From Chitinophagaceae bacterium (GTDB lineage Bacteria; Bacteroidota; Bacteroidia; Chitinophagales; Chitinophagaceae): a stretch of 10,317 bases of DNA. The notes beneath the pieces were generated by a model. That model did no database searches, was not told where the DNA came from, and saw only the letters and a list, made by a program, of their open reading frames with translations. How positions within the stretch are numbered: position 1 is the first letter of the stretch; every line of letters begins with the position of its first letter. The DNA lies in contig JAEUVW010000044.1 in the NCBI GenBank assembly GCA_016786525.1, positions 1-10,317 of the forward strand. Reading direction: 5' to 3'. Positions 1 through 6,994 of the stretch are shown piece after piece. A program made the translations under genes and the position numbers.

Positions 1-179
1 AGAAAGAAGTGACGATCGGCGGTGAAATGCCCGACCTGTATATCGTCAAAGACGGGCTGAGCGAAAACGACCGCCTCCTTATAGAAGGTATCCGTAAGGT
101 AAAGAACAACGAAAAGATCAAATTCGACTACGAAGCGCCACGTAAAGTGTTTGCCAACCTGAAAGTAGCGGTCGAATAA
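1..179 (+). CDS. RND efflux periplasmic adaptor (membrane fusion protein), C-terminal fragment
   Basis: The window opens inside this gene; only the last 58 codons are present, ending in TAA at 177-179. Adaptor subunits of this kind (AcrA/MexA family) link an inner-membrane RND pump to an outer-membrane channel. The visible tail contains DGLSENDRLLIEGIRKVKNN followed by a short lysine-rich stretch, which matches the membrane-proximal end of Bacteroidota adaptors, where a 'dGL..GD.VI.eGl.kv..G..V' pattern is usual. The RND permease starts 27 bases downstream on the same strand, so the two are almost certainly cotranscribed. The N-terminal lipoprotein signal, hairpin and lipoyl domains lie outside the window, so the assignment rests on this tail plus the neighbourhood. 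Confidence 0.85.
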   Translation, partial: KEVTIGGEMPDLYIVKDGLSENDRLLIEGIRKVKNNEKIKFDYEAPRKVFANLKVAVE

Positions 180-206
180 TCCTTAATCCCAAAAAGTAAA
201 AAATCA

Positions 207-3200
207 ATGTTTACTAAATTCATAAAAAGGCCGGTGCTGGCGATCATCTTGTCGCTGGTCATCGTCTTTATGGGAACCCTGGCCATCAAAACGATGCCAA
301 CCTCGCAGTTCCCTTCCATTGCCCCGCCTATGGTGATGATCACCTGCGCCTACCCGGGAGCCAATGCCAAAACCCTGGCCGAGTCGGTAATCATACCGAT
401 AGAGCAATCCATCAACGGTGTATGGGGTATGAAGTACATGACCTCGGATGCCACCAGTGCGGGAGAGGTAGCCATCACCGTGGTGTTCAACCTGGGCACC
501 AATCCCGATGAAGCCCTGGTGCAGATCTCGAACCGCGTGGAGCAGATCAGGAACCGCCTGCCCGACCTGGTACAAAGGGAAGGGGTCATCATTACCCCCA
601 TCATGCCGAGCATGCTGATGTACGTGAACCTGTACAGCAAGGACAAGAATGCGGACATGAAATTCCTGTTCAACTATGCCGGGGTCAATATGATCCCGGA
701 GATCCAGCGCCTGAACGGTATCGGCCAGGCCCGTATCCTGGGTAGCCGCGGCTATGCGATGCGCGTTTGGCTGAACCCGGACAGGATGCGTGCCTACAAT
801 GTATCCCCGGACGAAGTGATGAAGGCCCTGTCGAACCAGAGTGTGATCGGTAACGTGGGGCGGATCGGGCGCGGCGACGCCAGCCGTTCGCAGGCCCTGG
901 AGTATGTACTGGTCTATTCGGACCGTTTTAGCGAGGCCAAGCAATATGAAGATGTGATCATCAAAGCAAACCCCAATGGGGAGATGCTGCGCCTGAAAGA
1001 CATCGCCACCGTCAGCCTGGGCAGTGAATTCTACGATATTTATTCCAATATCGACGGACACCCCTCTGCGGCCATTGTCCTGAAGCAAACCTATGGCAGT
1101 AATGCCAGCGAGGTGATCGAAGAAGTAAAAACCAAACTGGAAGAGCTGAAAAAAACATTTCCTCCCGGCATGGATTACGAGATCAGCTACGATGTATCCA
1201 AATTCCTGGATGCGTCTACGGAAAACGTACTGCATACCCTGCGTGACGCCTTCCTGCTGGTGGCACTGGTGGTGTTTATCTTCCTGGGCGACTGGCGTTC
1301 TACGCTGATCCCGACGATAGCGGTGCCGGTCTCCCTGATCGGGGCCTTTATGTTCATGCAGCTCTTCGGGCTCACGATCAATATGATCACCCTGTTTGCG
1401 CTGGTACTGGCCATCGGCATCGTGGTGGATGACGCGATCGTCGTCGTCGAGGCCGTGCATGCGAAGATGGAGGAAGAGCACCTGTCGCCGTTCAACGCGG
1501 TGAAGAAGGTGATCGGTGAGATCAGTGGTGCGGTGATCGCGATTACCCTGCTGATGACCGCCGTGTTTATTCCCATCACCTTTATGAGCGGCCCTGTGGG
1601 TATCTTCTACCGCCAGTTTGCGATCACGATGGCTACCTCTATCGTCATTTCCGGCTTTGTAGCTTTGACACTGACACCCGTATTGTGTGCGATGATCTTA
1701 AAGAACACGCATGGCAAACCCCGCAAGAAAACCTGGCTGAACCGCAGCCTGGACAGCTTCAACCGCGGCTTTGAAAAGCTGACCGGCAAGTATGTGGGCC
1801 TACTGCGCCTGATCGTCAACCGCAGGGTGATCACCTTCGGTATCCTTCTGGCCTTCGGCGCCGGTATCTTCGGCATCAGCCGCAACCTCCCTTCCGGCTT
1901 TATCCCCAGTGAAGACCAGGGCATGATCTATGCCATCATCCAGACTCCTCCGGGCTCTACGCTGGAACGCACGAACGACCTGTCCAGCCAGCTGCAGAAA
2001 ATTGTCAGTAAAGTGGAAGGGGTACAGTCAGTATCCTCCATTGCCGGTTATGAAGTGTTAACAGAAGGCCGCGGCTCGAATGCCGGTACCTGCCTGATCA
2101 ACCTGAAGCCCTGGAACGAGCGCAAACATACGGTGCGCCAGATCATCGAGGAACTGGAAGAAAGGGCTAAAGCCCTTCCCGGCGCCACCATCGAATTTTT
2201 TGAACCCCCGGCTGTGCCCGGTTATGGCGCGGCGGGCGGCTTCTCGCTGCAGTTGCTGGACAAAACCAATACCGGCGATTACAATGAGCTGGACCGGGTG
2301 AACAAAGAGTTTATGAAAGAGCTGCAGAAACGCAAAGAGCTCACCGGCCTGTTTACCTTCTTCAGTGCGAACTATCCCCAATACGAACTGGAAGTAGACA
2401 ACCAGCTGGCCATGCAGAAAGGCGTTTCGATCGGCGATGCGATGAACACGCTATCCATATTCGTCGGCAGTACCTACGAGCTGGGTTTTGTAAAATTCCA
2501 GCGTTTCTTCAAGGTGTTTGTCCAGGCCGCTCCGGAGTACCGCGAACTGCCTACCGACCTGCTGAAGCTGTACGTGAAGAACGACAAAGGAGAGATGGTG
2601 CCCTTCTCCGCCTTTATGCGCATCAAAAAATCGCAGGGTGCGAACGAGATCAACCGGTACAATATGTACAATACGGCGGGTATCCGTGGGGAACCGGCCA
2701 AAGGCTACAGCAGCGGTGAAGCCATCGAAGTGATCAAAGAGGTGGCGAAGAAGACCCTGCCCCGCGGATACGATATCGACTGGTCCGGCCTGTCGAAAGA
2801 CGAGACCATGCGCGGCAACGAGGCCATCTATATCTTCCTGATCGTACTGGTGTTCGTGTACTTCGTGCTGGCCGCGCAATACGAGAGTTTCCTGATCCCC
2901 CTGTCTGTGATCCTGTCGCTGCCGGCCGGTATCTTCGGCGCCTTTGCACTGCTGAAGGTGATGAACCTGGCCAACGACATCTATGCCCAGGTGGGCATGG
3001 TGATGCTGGTCGGGCTGCTGGGTAAGAATGCCGTACTGATCGTGGAATTTGCCATGCAGAAACACCGGGAAGGGGCAACGGTACTGGAGGCCGCCATTGA
3101 GGGTGCCAAAGTACGTTTCCGTCCCATCCTGATGACCTCCCTGGCCTTTATCGCCGGCCTGATCCCCCTGCTGATTGCCACCGGGGCCGGTGCGATCGGG

Positions 3201-3413
3201 AACAGAACCATCGGTACCTGCGCTATGGGCGGCATGCTGTTCGGCACCGTGTTTGGTGTGATCGTCGTGCCGGGCCTGTATTACATTTTCGGTTCGCTGG
3301 CGCACGGCCGCAAGCTGATCCGCGATGAGGATGAGGCTTCGCTGACCGAAGACTTTGTTCATGCCATCGATACTTTTCCAACCCCACAAGACAATGAAGA
3401 CCATGCACAATAA
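207..3413 (+). CDS. RND multidrug efflux permease, HAE1 (AcrB/MexB) family
   Basis: This is an inner-membrane proton/drug antiporter of 1068 residues (AcrB has 1049). The N-terminus FIKRPVLAIILSLVIVF is the standard first transmembrane helix of HAE1 pumps. A periplasmic porter half follows (roughly residues 30-335), then a block of membrane helices, a second porter half (about 560-870) and the last helices. The proton-relay residues are intact: Asp408-Asp409 in GIVVDDAIVVVEA (bases 1428-1433) and Lys940 in GLLGKNAVLIVEFA (bases 3024-3026), matching AcrB D407/D408/K940. The start ATG lies 27 bases after the adaptor stop in an A-rich leader without a strong Shine-Dalgarno, usual for Bacteroidota. 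The outer-membrane factor gene overlaps its 3' end. The substrate cannot be told from sequence; no local regulator is visible in the window. Confidence 0.97.
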   Translation: MFTKFIKRPVLAIILSLVIVFMGTLAIKTMPTSQFPSIAPPMVMITCAYPGANAKTLAESVIIPIEQSINGVWGMKYMTSDATSAGEVAITVVFNLGTNPDEALVQISNRVEQIRNRLPDLVQREGVIITPIMPSMLMYVNLYSKDKNADMKFLFNYAGVNMIPEIQRLNGIGQARILGSRGYAMRVWLNPDRMRAYNVSPDEVMKALSNQSVIGNVGRIGRGDASRSQALEYVLVYSDRFSEAKQYEDVIIKANPNGEMLRLKDIATVSLGSEFYDIYSNIDGHPSAAIVLKQTYGSNASEVIEEVKTKLEELKKTFPPGMDYEISYDVSKFLDASTENVLHTLRDAFLLVALVVFIFLGDWRSTLIPTIAVPVSLIGAFMFMQLFGLTINMITLFALVLAIGIVVDDAIVVVEAVHAKMEEEHLSPFNAVKKVIGEISGAVIAITLLMTAVFIPITFMSGPVGIFYRQFAITMATSIVISGFVALTLTPVLCAMILKNTHGKPRKKTWLNRSLDSFNRGFEKLTGKYVGLLRLIVNRRVITFGILLAFGAGIFGISRNLPSGFIPSEDQGMIYAIIQTPPGSTLERTNDLSSQLQKIVSKVEGVQSVSSIAGYEVLTEGRGSNAGTCLINLKPWNERKHTVRQIIEELEERAKALPGATIEFFEPPAVPGYGAAGGFSLQLLDKTNTGDYNELDRVNKEFMKELQKRKELTGLFTFFSANYPQYELEVDNQLAMQKGVSIGDAMNTLSIFVGSTYELGFVKFQRFFKVFVQAAPEYRELPTDLLKLYVKNDKGEMVPFSAFMRIKKSQGANEINRYNMYNTAGIRGEPAKGYSSGEAIEVIKEVAKKTLPRGYDIDWSGLSKDETMRGNEAIYIFLIVLVFVYFVLAAQYESFLIPLSVILSLPAGIFGAFALLKVMNLANDIYAQVGMVMLVGLLGKNAVLIVEFAMQKHREGATVLEAAIEGAKVRFRPILMTSLAFIAGLIPLLIATGAGAIGNRTIGTCAMGGMLFGTVFGVIVVPGLYYIFGSLAHGRKLIRDEDEASLTEDFVHAIDTFPTPQDNEDHAQ

Positions 3414-4839
3414 AAGAAGATACAACAGGCTGGCAGGAATTGCCGGCCTGCTGATCACCTTGTCCGCGTGTAAAAACCCGGCATTGATCAGCAGAACAGA
3501 AAACCGGGAGGTGCCGGCCAGCTTTGGCAACGGAGGCAGTACGGCTGCCGCCGGCTTAAGCAGCTGGAGGACCTTTTTCCAGGACCCTTACCTGGCCGCA
3601 CTGATCGATACGGCGCTGAAGCACAACCAGGAGCTGAACGTCACTTTGCAGGAAGTACAGATCGCGCGCAACGAGGTCAGGGCCCGCAAGGGGGAATACC
3701 TTCCCTTTGTCGGCATCGAAGGAGGTGCTGCCGTAGACAAAACGGCCCGCTATACGAATATCGGCGCCATGGAGCACCATACCGAGATCGCACCCGGTAA
3801 GGAAATGCCGGAACCGCTGCCCGACCTACGGCTGGCGGCGCGGGCGTCCTGGGAACTGGACATCTGGCGCAAACTGCGCAATGCAAAGAAAGCGGCGTAT
3901 AACCGCTTCCTGTCGGGTGTAGAGGGCAAGAACTTTATGGTCACCAACCTGGTGGCCGAGATCGCGCGCTCTTACTACGAGCTGCTGGCACTGGACAACC
4001 AGCTGGCCATCATCAGCCAGAATATCGAGATCCAGGAGAATGCCCTGAAGATCGTGAAGTTGCAGAAGGAAGCCGCCAAAGTAACGGAGCTGGCGGTACG
4101 CCGTTTTGAGGCGCAGGTGCTGCAAACAAAGAGCATGCAGTATGGCATCCGGCAGAAAATAACGGAAACAGAGAACCAGATCAACTACCTGGTGGGCCGC
4201 TACCCGCAGCCGGTTGCCCGCAGTGCAGGAGCCTTCAATGAGCTGACACCGCAGGCTATCGCCAGTGGTATCCCTTCGCAATTGCTGGAAAACCGCCCGG
4301 ACATCCGCCAGGCGGAACTGGACCTTGCCGCCGCCAAGTTGGATGTCAAGGTGGCACGTGCCCGCTTTTATCCCTCCCTGAGCATCGACGCCCGCGTCGG
4401 TCTGCAGGCCTTCAACACCAGCTACTTCCTGAAGACGCCTGAATCCATGCTGTATTCGCTGGCCGGCCAGCTGGCCGCGCCCCTGATCAACCGCAATGCG
4501 ATCAAGGCAGCCTACTATACTGCCAATGCCAGGCAGATACAGGCCGTCTATCATTACGAGCAGACCATCCTGAATGCCTACATCGAGGTGGTGAACCAAC
4601 TGGCGAAGATCAACAACCTGGGCAGCAGCTACGAACTGAAAGCGCAGCAGGTACAGGCGCTCTCCGAGTCGGTCAATATTTCCAATAGCCTGTTCCGCTC
4701 TGCGCGGGCAGACTATATGGAGGTGCTGCTGACGCAACGCGATGCCCTGGAGTCGAAATTTGAACTGGTGGAAACCAAAATGCAGCAACTGAATGCATCG
4801 GTGAATATCTACCGCGCATTGGGCGGTGGATGGCAATAA
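3394..4839 (+). CDS. Outer-membrane efflux lipoprotein, OprM/NodT (TolC) family
   Basis: This is the outer-membrane channel of the tripartite exporter, 481 residues from the chosen ATG. A lipoprotein signal is clear: Lys/Arg-rich start, hydrophobic stretch LAGIAGLLIT, then lipobox LSAC with the acylated Cys at residue 26 (bases 3469-3471). The residue after it is Lys-Asn without an acidic run, so no obvious Bacteroidota surface-export signal. Two OEP repeats follow. Near residue 292 (base 4267) stands GIPSQLLENRPDIRQAE, the hallmark of this family, followed by ARARFYPSLSI. The reading frame stays open back to a TTG at 3355, but ATG 3394 gives the best-formed signal peptide; ATG 3403 is an alternative. 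The start overlaps the permease by 20 bases, suggesting coupled translation. A terminator follows the stop by about 25 bases. Confidence 0.95.
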   Translation: MKTMHNKRRYNRLAGIAGLLITLSACKNPALISRTENREVPASFGNGGSTAAAGLSSWRTFFQDPYLAALIDTALKHNQELNVTLQEVQIARNEVRARKGEYLPFVGIEGGAAVDKTARYTNIGAMEHHTEIAPGKEMPEPLPDLRLAARASWELDIWRKLRNAKKAAYNRFLSGVEGKNFMVTNLVAEIARSYYELLALDNQLAIISQNIEIQENALKIVKLQKEAAKVTELAVRRFEAQVLQTKSMQYGIRQKITETENQINYLVGRYPQPVARSAGAFNELTPQAIASGIPSQLLENRPDIRQAELDLAAAKLDVKVARARFYPSLSIDARVGLQAFNTSYFLKTPESMLYSLAGQLAAPLINRNAIKAAYYTANARQIQAVYHYEQTILNAYIEVVNQLAKINNLGSSYELKAQQVQALSESVNISNSLFRSARADYMEVLLTQRDALESKFELVETKMQQLNASVNIYRALGGGWQ

Positions 4840-4863
4840 ACAACAATACACCCGGCATACAGG

Positions 4864-4897
4864 AACCGCCTCAGCACTACAGGGCTGAGGCGGTTTT
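4864..4897 (+). terminator. Intrinsic terminator of the efflux operon
   Basis: There is a perfect 12-bp inverted repeat, AACCGCCTCAGC (4864-4875) and GCTGAGGCGGTT (4884-4895), with an 8-nt loop. The right arm runs into TTTT and then ATTT. It sits 25 bases after the stop of the outer-membrane factor gene and has the T-tract on the + strand, so it ends the adaptor-permease-channel transcript. Confidence 0.9.
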
Positions 4898-4910
4898 ATT
4901 TCAGGAAAAT

Positions 4911-4937
4911 CCTATAAGGTTTTTGAAACATTATAGG
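4911..4937. repeat. Short inverted repeat CCTATAA/TTATAGG
   Basis: A perfect 7-bp inverted repeat, CCTATAA at 4911-4917 and TTATAGG at 4931-4937, with 13 bases between the arms. It lies just past the efflux-operon terminator and about 280 bases before the next promoter candidate. It could be an operator-like site or chance; there is no T-tract after it and no gene start nearby. Confidence 0.3.
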
Positions 4938-4969
4938 TTTAGAGTACATAGGTTCATACCCACATATCA

Positions 4970-5144
4970 CCGGCCGGACAGGCAGGAAAGGATCTAATAC
5001 TAAAAAGAACTGTGCAGCTGATGACAGATGCCCTGCCTACCGCAGGCATGCTGCGCATGACAATAGCGGATGAAAAGATATACAGGGGGCTAATTCTACT
5101 CTTGTCCTCGCGTCATCCCGCCTTCCTGCCTGCGGACAGACAGG
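4970..5144. repeat. Degenerate copies of a CCTGCCTG...CAGGCAGG palindromic element in a gene-free region
   Basis: The gene-free stretch between the efflux terminator and the promoter of the membrane protease holds at least three related pieces. CCGGCCGGACAGGCAGG at 4970-4986 looks like a right half. TGCCTACCGCAGGCA at 5034-5048 is a short palindrome (5-bp arms). CCTGCCTGCGGACAGACAGG at 5125-5144 is nearly a full palindrome, with one mismatch between arms. They share the pattern CCTGCCTGC-CG-GACAGGCAGG. Similar GC-rich intergenic palindromes are common in Bacteroidota genomes (recollection, not a search). No convincing protein-coding gene was seen between 4898 and 5212. Confidence 0.55.
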
Positions 5145-5187
5145 GGCCTGTAAGCCCTGTAGTTTATGGCCTGTCAGGTCGCAACTC

Positions 5188-5220
5188 CTGTCAACAGAAA
5201 AATAAAATCGGTTACATTTG
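5188..5220 (+). promoter_or_regulatory. Bacteroidota-type promoter for the CPBP membrane protease
   Basis: TACATTTG at 5213-5220 is a perfect match to the -7 consensus TAnnTTTG. The -33 element is weak: the best candidate is CTG at 5188-5190, 22 bases upstream. Transcription would start near 5226, giving a leader of roughly 38 bases to the ATG at 5264. This also argues against the upstream in-frame TTG at 5222 as the translation start. Confidence 0.55.
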
Positions 5221-5263
5221 ATTGCTTTTGTCCTGCCCGGACATAGGCCTTGAAAACAAGCAA

Positions 5264-5995
5264 ATGAATCTATTGAAACAACTGAAAGGAGCAAGCTGGT
5301 TCAGCATCCTGGCGTTTTATGCAGTGATCCTCTGCGGCACCTACTTTGCACGCAGACAAACCAACCTGCTGCAATTATTGTTGCGGCAGATCAGCGACAT
5401 CCCTTTTTCGTTTAACTACAACCACGGCATCGTTACCCTGCTGGCATCTTTGCTTTTTTACCGTCTCAGCAGGAAAAAGCAGCAAATCACTTTGTGGGGC
5501 AATGCCCCGGTCAAGAGCCTGTTGTTTCCACTGGTGCTGTTCAGCTGTTATACCACGGCGGGCATCAGTAACCGGCACGGTATAAACCCGCAGCTTTGGG
5601 CCCTGATCTTTTGTGCCCTGGCTTTCCTGTACAACATTATGGAGGAGTATGCCTGGAGGGGCTACCTGCTGGAGCGTATGGCGCAAACGAACTATGTTGT
5701 AAAAAGCATTGTTTCCGCAGTGTTGTGGAGTGCCTGGCATTTGCTGGTCTTCAATAATTTCGATCAGTATGGTGGCTTTGCCGTTTTCTTCGTGTTCTGC
5801 CTGGCCTTCTCTTTCCTGCTGACCTTTGCTGTATTGCGGACGCAGGCTATTGTTGTTGCCGCATCCTTACACACGTTCATCATACAGACCAACAGTACAG
5901 CCCTGGTCTGCCTGCTCATTTTCCTGCTGCTCTTGCTGGGCTGGAATCACTTACCCTATAAATCGCTAAACAATGGCCAAAGAAACAGGACCTAA
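5264..5995 (+). CDS. CPBP family intramembrane metalloprotease (CAAX protease/bacteriocin-processing type)
   Basis: This is a 243-residue polytopic membrane protein. The three family motifs are all visible. Motif 1 is EEYAWRGYL, with the Glu-Glu pair at 127-128 and Arg132. Motif 2 is VLWSAWHLL, with His159. Motif 3 is ASLHTFIIQTN, with His203 and Asn210. In ABI/CPBP proteases these Glu and His residues form the metal-dependent active site inside the membrane. Hydrophobic segments occur near residues 12-28, 56-66, 86-98, 111-125, 171-191 and 212-226, suggesting six or more membrane helices. ATG 5264 is preferred because the promoter motif ends at 5220. The gene stands alone, with no adjacent peptide, bacteriocin or prenyltransferase gene, so its substrate is unknown. 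Some family members are immunity proteins or scaffold proteins rather than CAAX proteases. Confidence 0.88.
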   Translation: MNLLKQLKGASWFSILAFYAVILCGTYFARRQTNLLQLLLRQISDIPFSFNYNHGIVTLLASLLFYRLSRKKQQITLWGNAPVKSLLFPLVLFSCYTTAGISNRHGINPQLWALIFCALAFLYNIMEEYAWRGYLLERMAQTNYVVKSIVSAVLWSAWHLLVFNNFDQYGGFAVFFVFCLAFSFLLTFAVLRTQAIVVAASLHTFIIQTNSTALVCLLIFLLLLLGWNHLPYKSLNNGQRNRT

Positions 5996-6065
5996 TTGTT
6001 TTGTGCAGCCAGGGGAACATGCGCTCCATACAAACAGGACAGTATCGGAATAGGCGCGGTACACC

Positions 6066-6116
6066 TGTGCTGCCCTGCTGTGTTTTTTATGCTCAAAGGC
6101 CTGCAAGGGCAGCATA
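6066..6116. repeat. Inverted repeat TGCTGCCCT/AGGGCAGCA
   Basis: A perfect 9-bp inverted repeat has arms at 6068-6076 and 6106-6114, extendable by one G-T and one T-A pair. The 29-base loop contains a T6 run. It starts about 70 bases after the CPBP gene stop and overlaps the start of the remnant gene. The T-run is inside the loop rather than after the stem, so it is not a canonical terminator; role unknown. Confidence 0.35.
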
Positions 6117-6333
6117 ACCTGGTGCTGAGTCCCGGATTTGAAGACTACAACGAAGCCAATTGTAAAAACCAATCCCCTGATGGCATCGGGTATACGCTTG
6201 GTATAATCCCCTATTGGGCGACTATCAGAGCACCCCTGATTTTTATGTGGATATGGGCACCTACTTCTATCAATGCGGCTATAAAGAACGCGGAGCTACC
6301 CAATTCCTGAAAGGAAGCGTTCATCCTTTATAA
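6089..6333 (+). pseudogene. Frameshifted, truncated remnant of a secreted Bacteroidota protein (NLVPNPSFE-type N-terminal domain)
   Basis: In one frame, starting from ATG 6089 or further upstream, the translation contains NLVLSPGFEDYNEANC (from base 6116) and reaches IPYW at 6206-6217. That frame then turns into unlikely sequence and stops at 6308-6310. In the next frame, from base 6217, it reads GDYQSTPDFYVDMGTYFYQC and continues to TAA at 6331-6333. Joined, PYW-GDYQSTPDF gives the pattern 'NLVPNPSFE ... W ... TPDYF ... C' that I know from the N-terminal domain of secreted or OmpA-like Bacteroidota proteins. A run of three G at 6216-6218 where four would restore the frame points to a one-base deletion. 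Even joined it is only about 82 codons, so the 3' part of the gene is also missing. Upstream residues IGIGAVHLCCPAVFFML could be a decayed signal peptide. The family name is from memory. Confidence 0.5.
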
Positions 6334-6334
6334 C

Positions 6335-6348
6335 AGAAGGGCCCTTCT
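6335..6348. repeat. 14-bp perfect palindrome AGAAGGGCCCTTCT at the tenA stop
   Basis: AGAAGGGCCCTTCT is its own reverse complement and overlaps the last bases of tenA (stop codon complement at 6347-6349), between the convergent remnant gene and the thiamin operon. As RNA it could form a 5-bp stem with a GGCC loop. No T-tract follows on the - strand (it continues TGTTATAAAGG), so it is at best a weak or Rho-aided end signal for the operon. A second weak stem, AAAGGA (6310-6315) with TCCTTT (6324-6329), lies just beyond. Confidence 0.35.
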
Positions 6349-6994
6349 ACCATTTTCTCAGTTGATAGGCACCGTCCCAGAAATCATACTCCAGGCGGCT
6401 GGCTGTTATAAAAGCGTCCGTCATCCCCGCTCTTGTCCTTTCATTAGCCGTACCGGCAATCCTGTCGCAGATCATAATGGCCTGCTGTACAGCCTGCGCA
6501 AACGCTTCCCCGCCATAGGTATCGATCCATTGCTGGTATGGATTGCTGTCGCCGGCCTGGTGTTGCACAATATGATCGCCGACTGCCTTATAGATCCGGA
6601 AACAGGGCAATACCGCCGCCATGCCCACTGCTACCGTTTCCAGTGCAGCCGTACTTTTCAGGAAGTGAATGTAATGGTGGCAGGCGGGCTGGGCCATGCC
6701 TTTCCCCGCTACAGCAAACTCCTTAAAGTAGGATTCGTGCAAAGACTGCTCCACAATGATGGCATTTTGCGCAAAGGCAATAAAGGCCAGGGTGTCCTCC
6801 ACCTGCTCTGCCCGTGCGGCGATCAGGGCCAGGGCTTTACCGAAATGCTCCAGGTAGATGGAATCCTGGCTGATATAAAAGCGGAATTTTTCCGGTTCCA
6901 GGCTGCCATTCATCAGCTCCCGGATAAAAGGCATGCTGATGATGCGTTGATAGATGGGCTGCACCTGCTCCCAGGCGCTTTCAGACCAGTTCAT
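6347..6994 (-). CDS. tenA: TenA aminopyrimidine aminohydrolase (thiaminase II), thiamin salvage
   Basis: The 215-residue all-helical TenA enzyme hydrolyses 4-amino-5-aminomethyl-2-methylpyrimidine, a thiamin breakdown product, to HMP; it can also cleave thiamin. The catalytic set is in place compared with Bacillus subtilis TenA: Asp44 and Tyr47 in SQDSIYL, Tyr108 in ACHHYIHF, the nucleophile Cys131 in VLPCFRIYKAVG, and Glu202 in RLEYDFWDGAY. The presence of that Cys puts it in the active TenA_C class rather than the Cys-less TenA_E class. It is the last gene of thiM-thiE-thiD-tenA; its ATG (6992-6994) overlaps the end of thiD by 14 bases, so translation is probably coupled. HMP produced here is the substrate of the adjacent ThiD. 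Regulation is through the TPP riboswitch at the operon head. Confidence 0.95.
   Translation of the reverse strand: MNWSESAWEQVQPIYQRIISMPFIRELMNGSLEPEKFRFYISQDSIYLEHFGKALALIAARAEQVEDTLAFIAFAQNAIIVEQSLHESYFKEFAVAGKGMAQPACHHYIHFLKSTAALETVAVGMAAVLPCFRIYKAVGDHIVQHQAGDSNPYQQWIDTYGGEAFAQAVQQAIMICDRIAGTANERTRAGMTDAFITASRLEYDFWDGAYQLRKW

Noticed and set aside
204..1481. Long open frame on the - strand opposite the RND permease (425 codons)
   Set aside because: It is antisense to a clearly real gene, is rich in His, Gln, Gly and Arg without recognisable domains, and arises from the codon bias of the permease.
3355..3393. Upstream TTG start for the outer-membrane lipoprotein gene
   Set aside because: It would place 13 extra residues before a complete lipoprotein signal peptide and deepen the overlap with the permease.
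2451..3530. Long open frame on the - strand opposite the permease end and the start of the channel gene (359 codons)
   Set aside because: Same low-complexity His/Gln/Gly-rich composition; antisense to two genes with strong family motifs.
3826..4851. 341-codon open frame on the - strand opposite the outer-membrane factor gene
   Set aside because: No domain recognised and the sense frame has a lipobox and OEP motifs; treated as an antisense shadow.
5012..5221. Small + strand frame of 69 codons upstream of the CPBP gene
   Set aside because: It spans the palindromic repeat fragments and the promoter, has no similarity I recognise, and looks like repeat-derived sequence.
5222..5263. TTG start for the CPBP protein at 5222
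   Set aside because: It would lie before the transcription start predicted from TACATTTG at 5213-5220; the ATG at 5264 begins a natural N-terminus.
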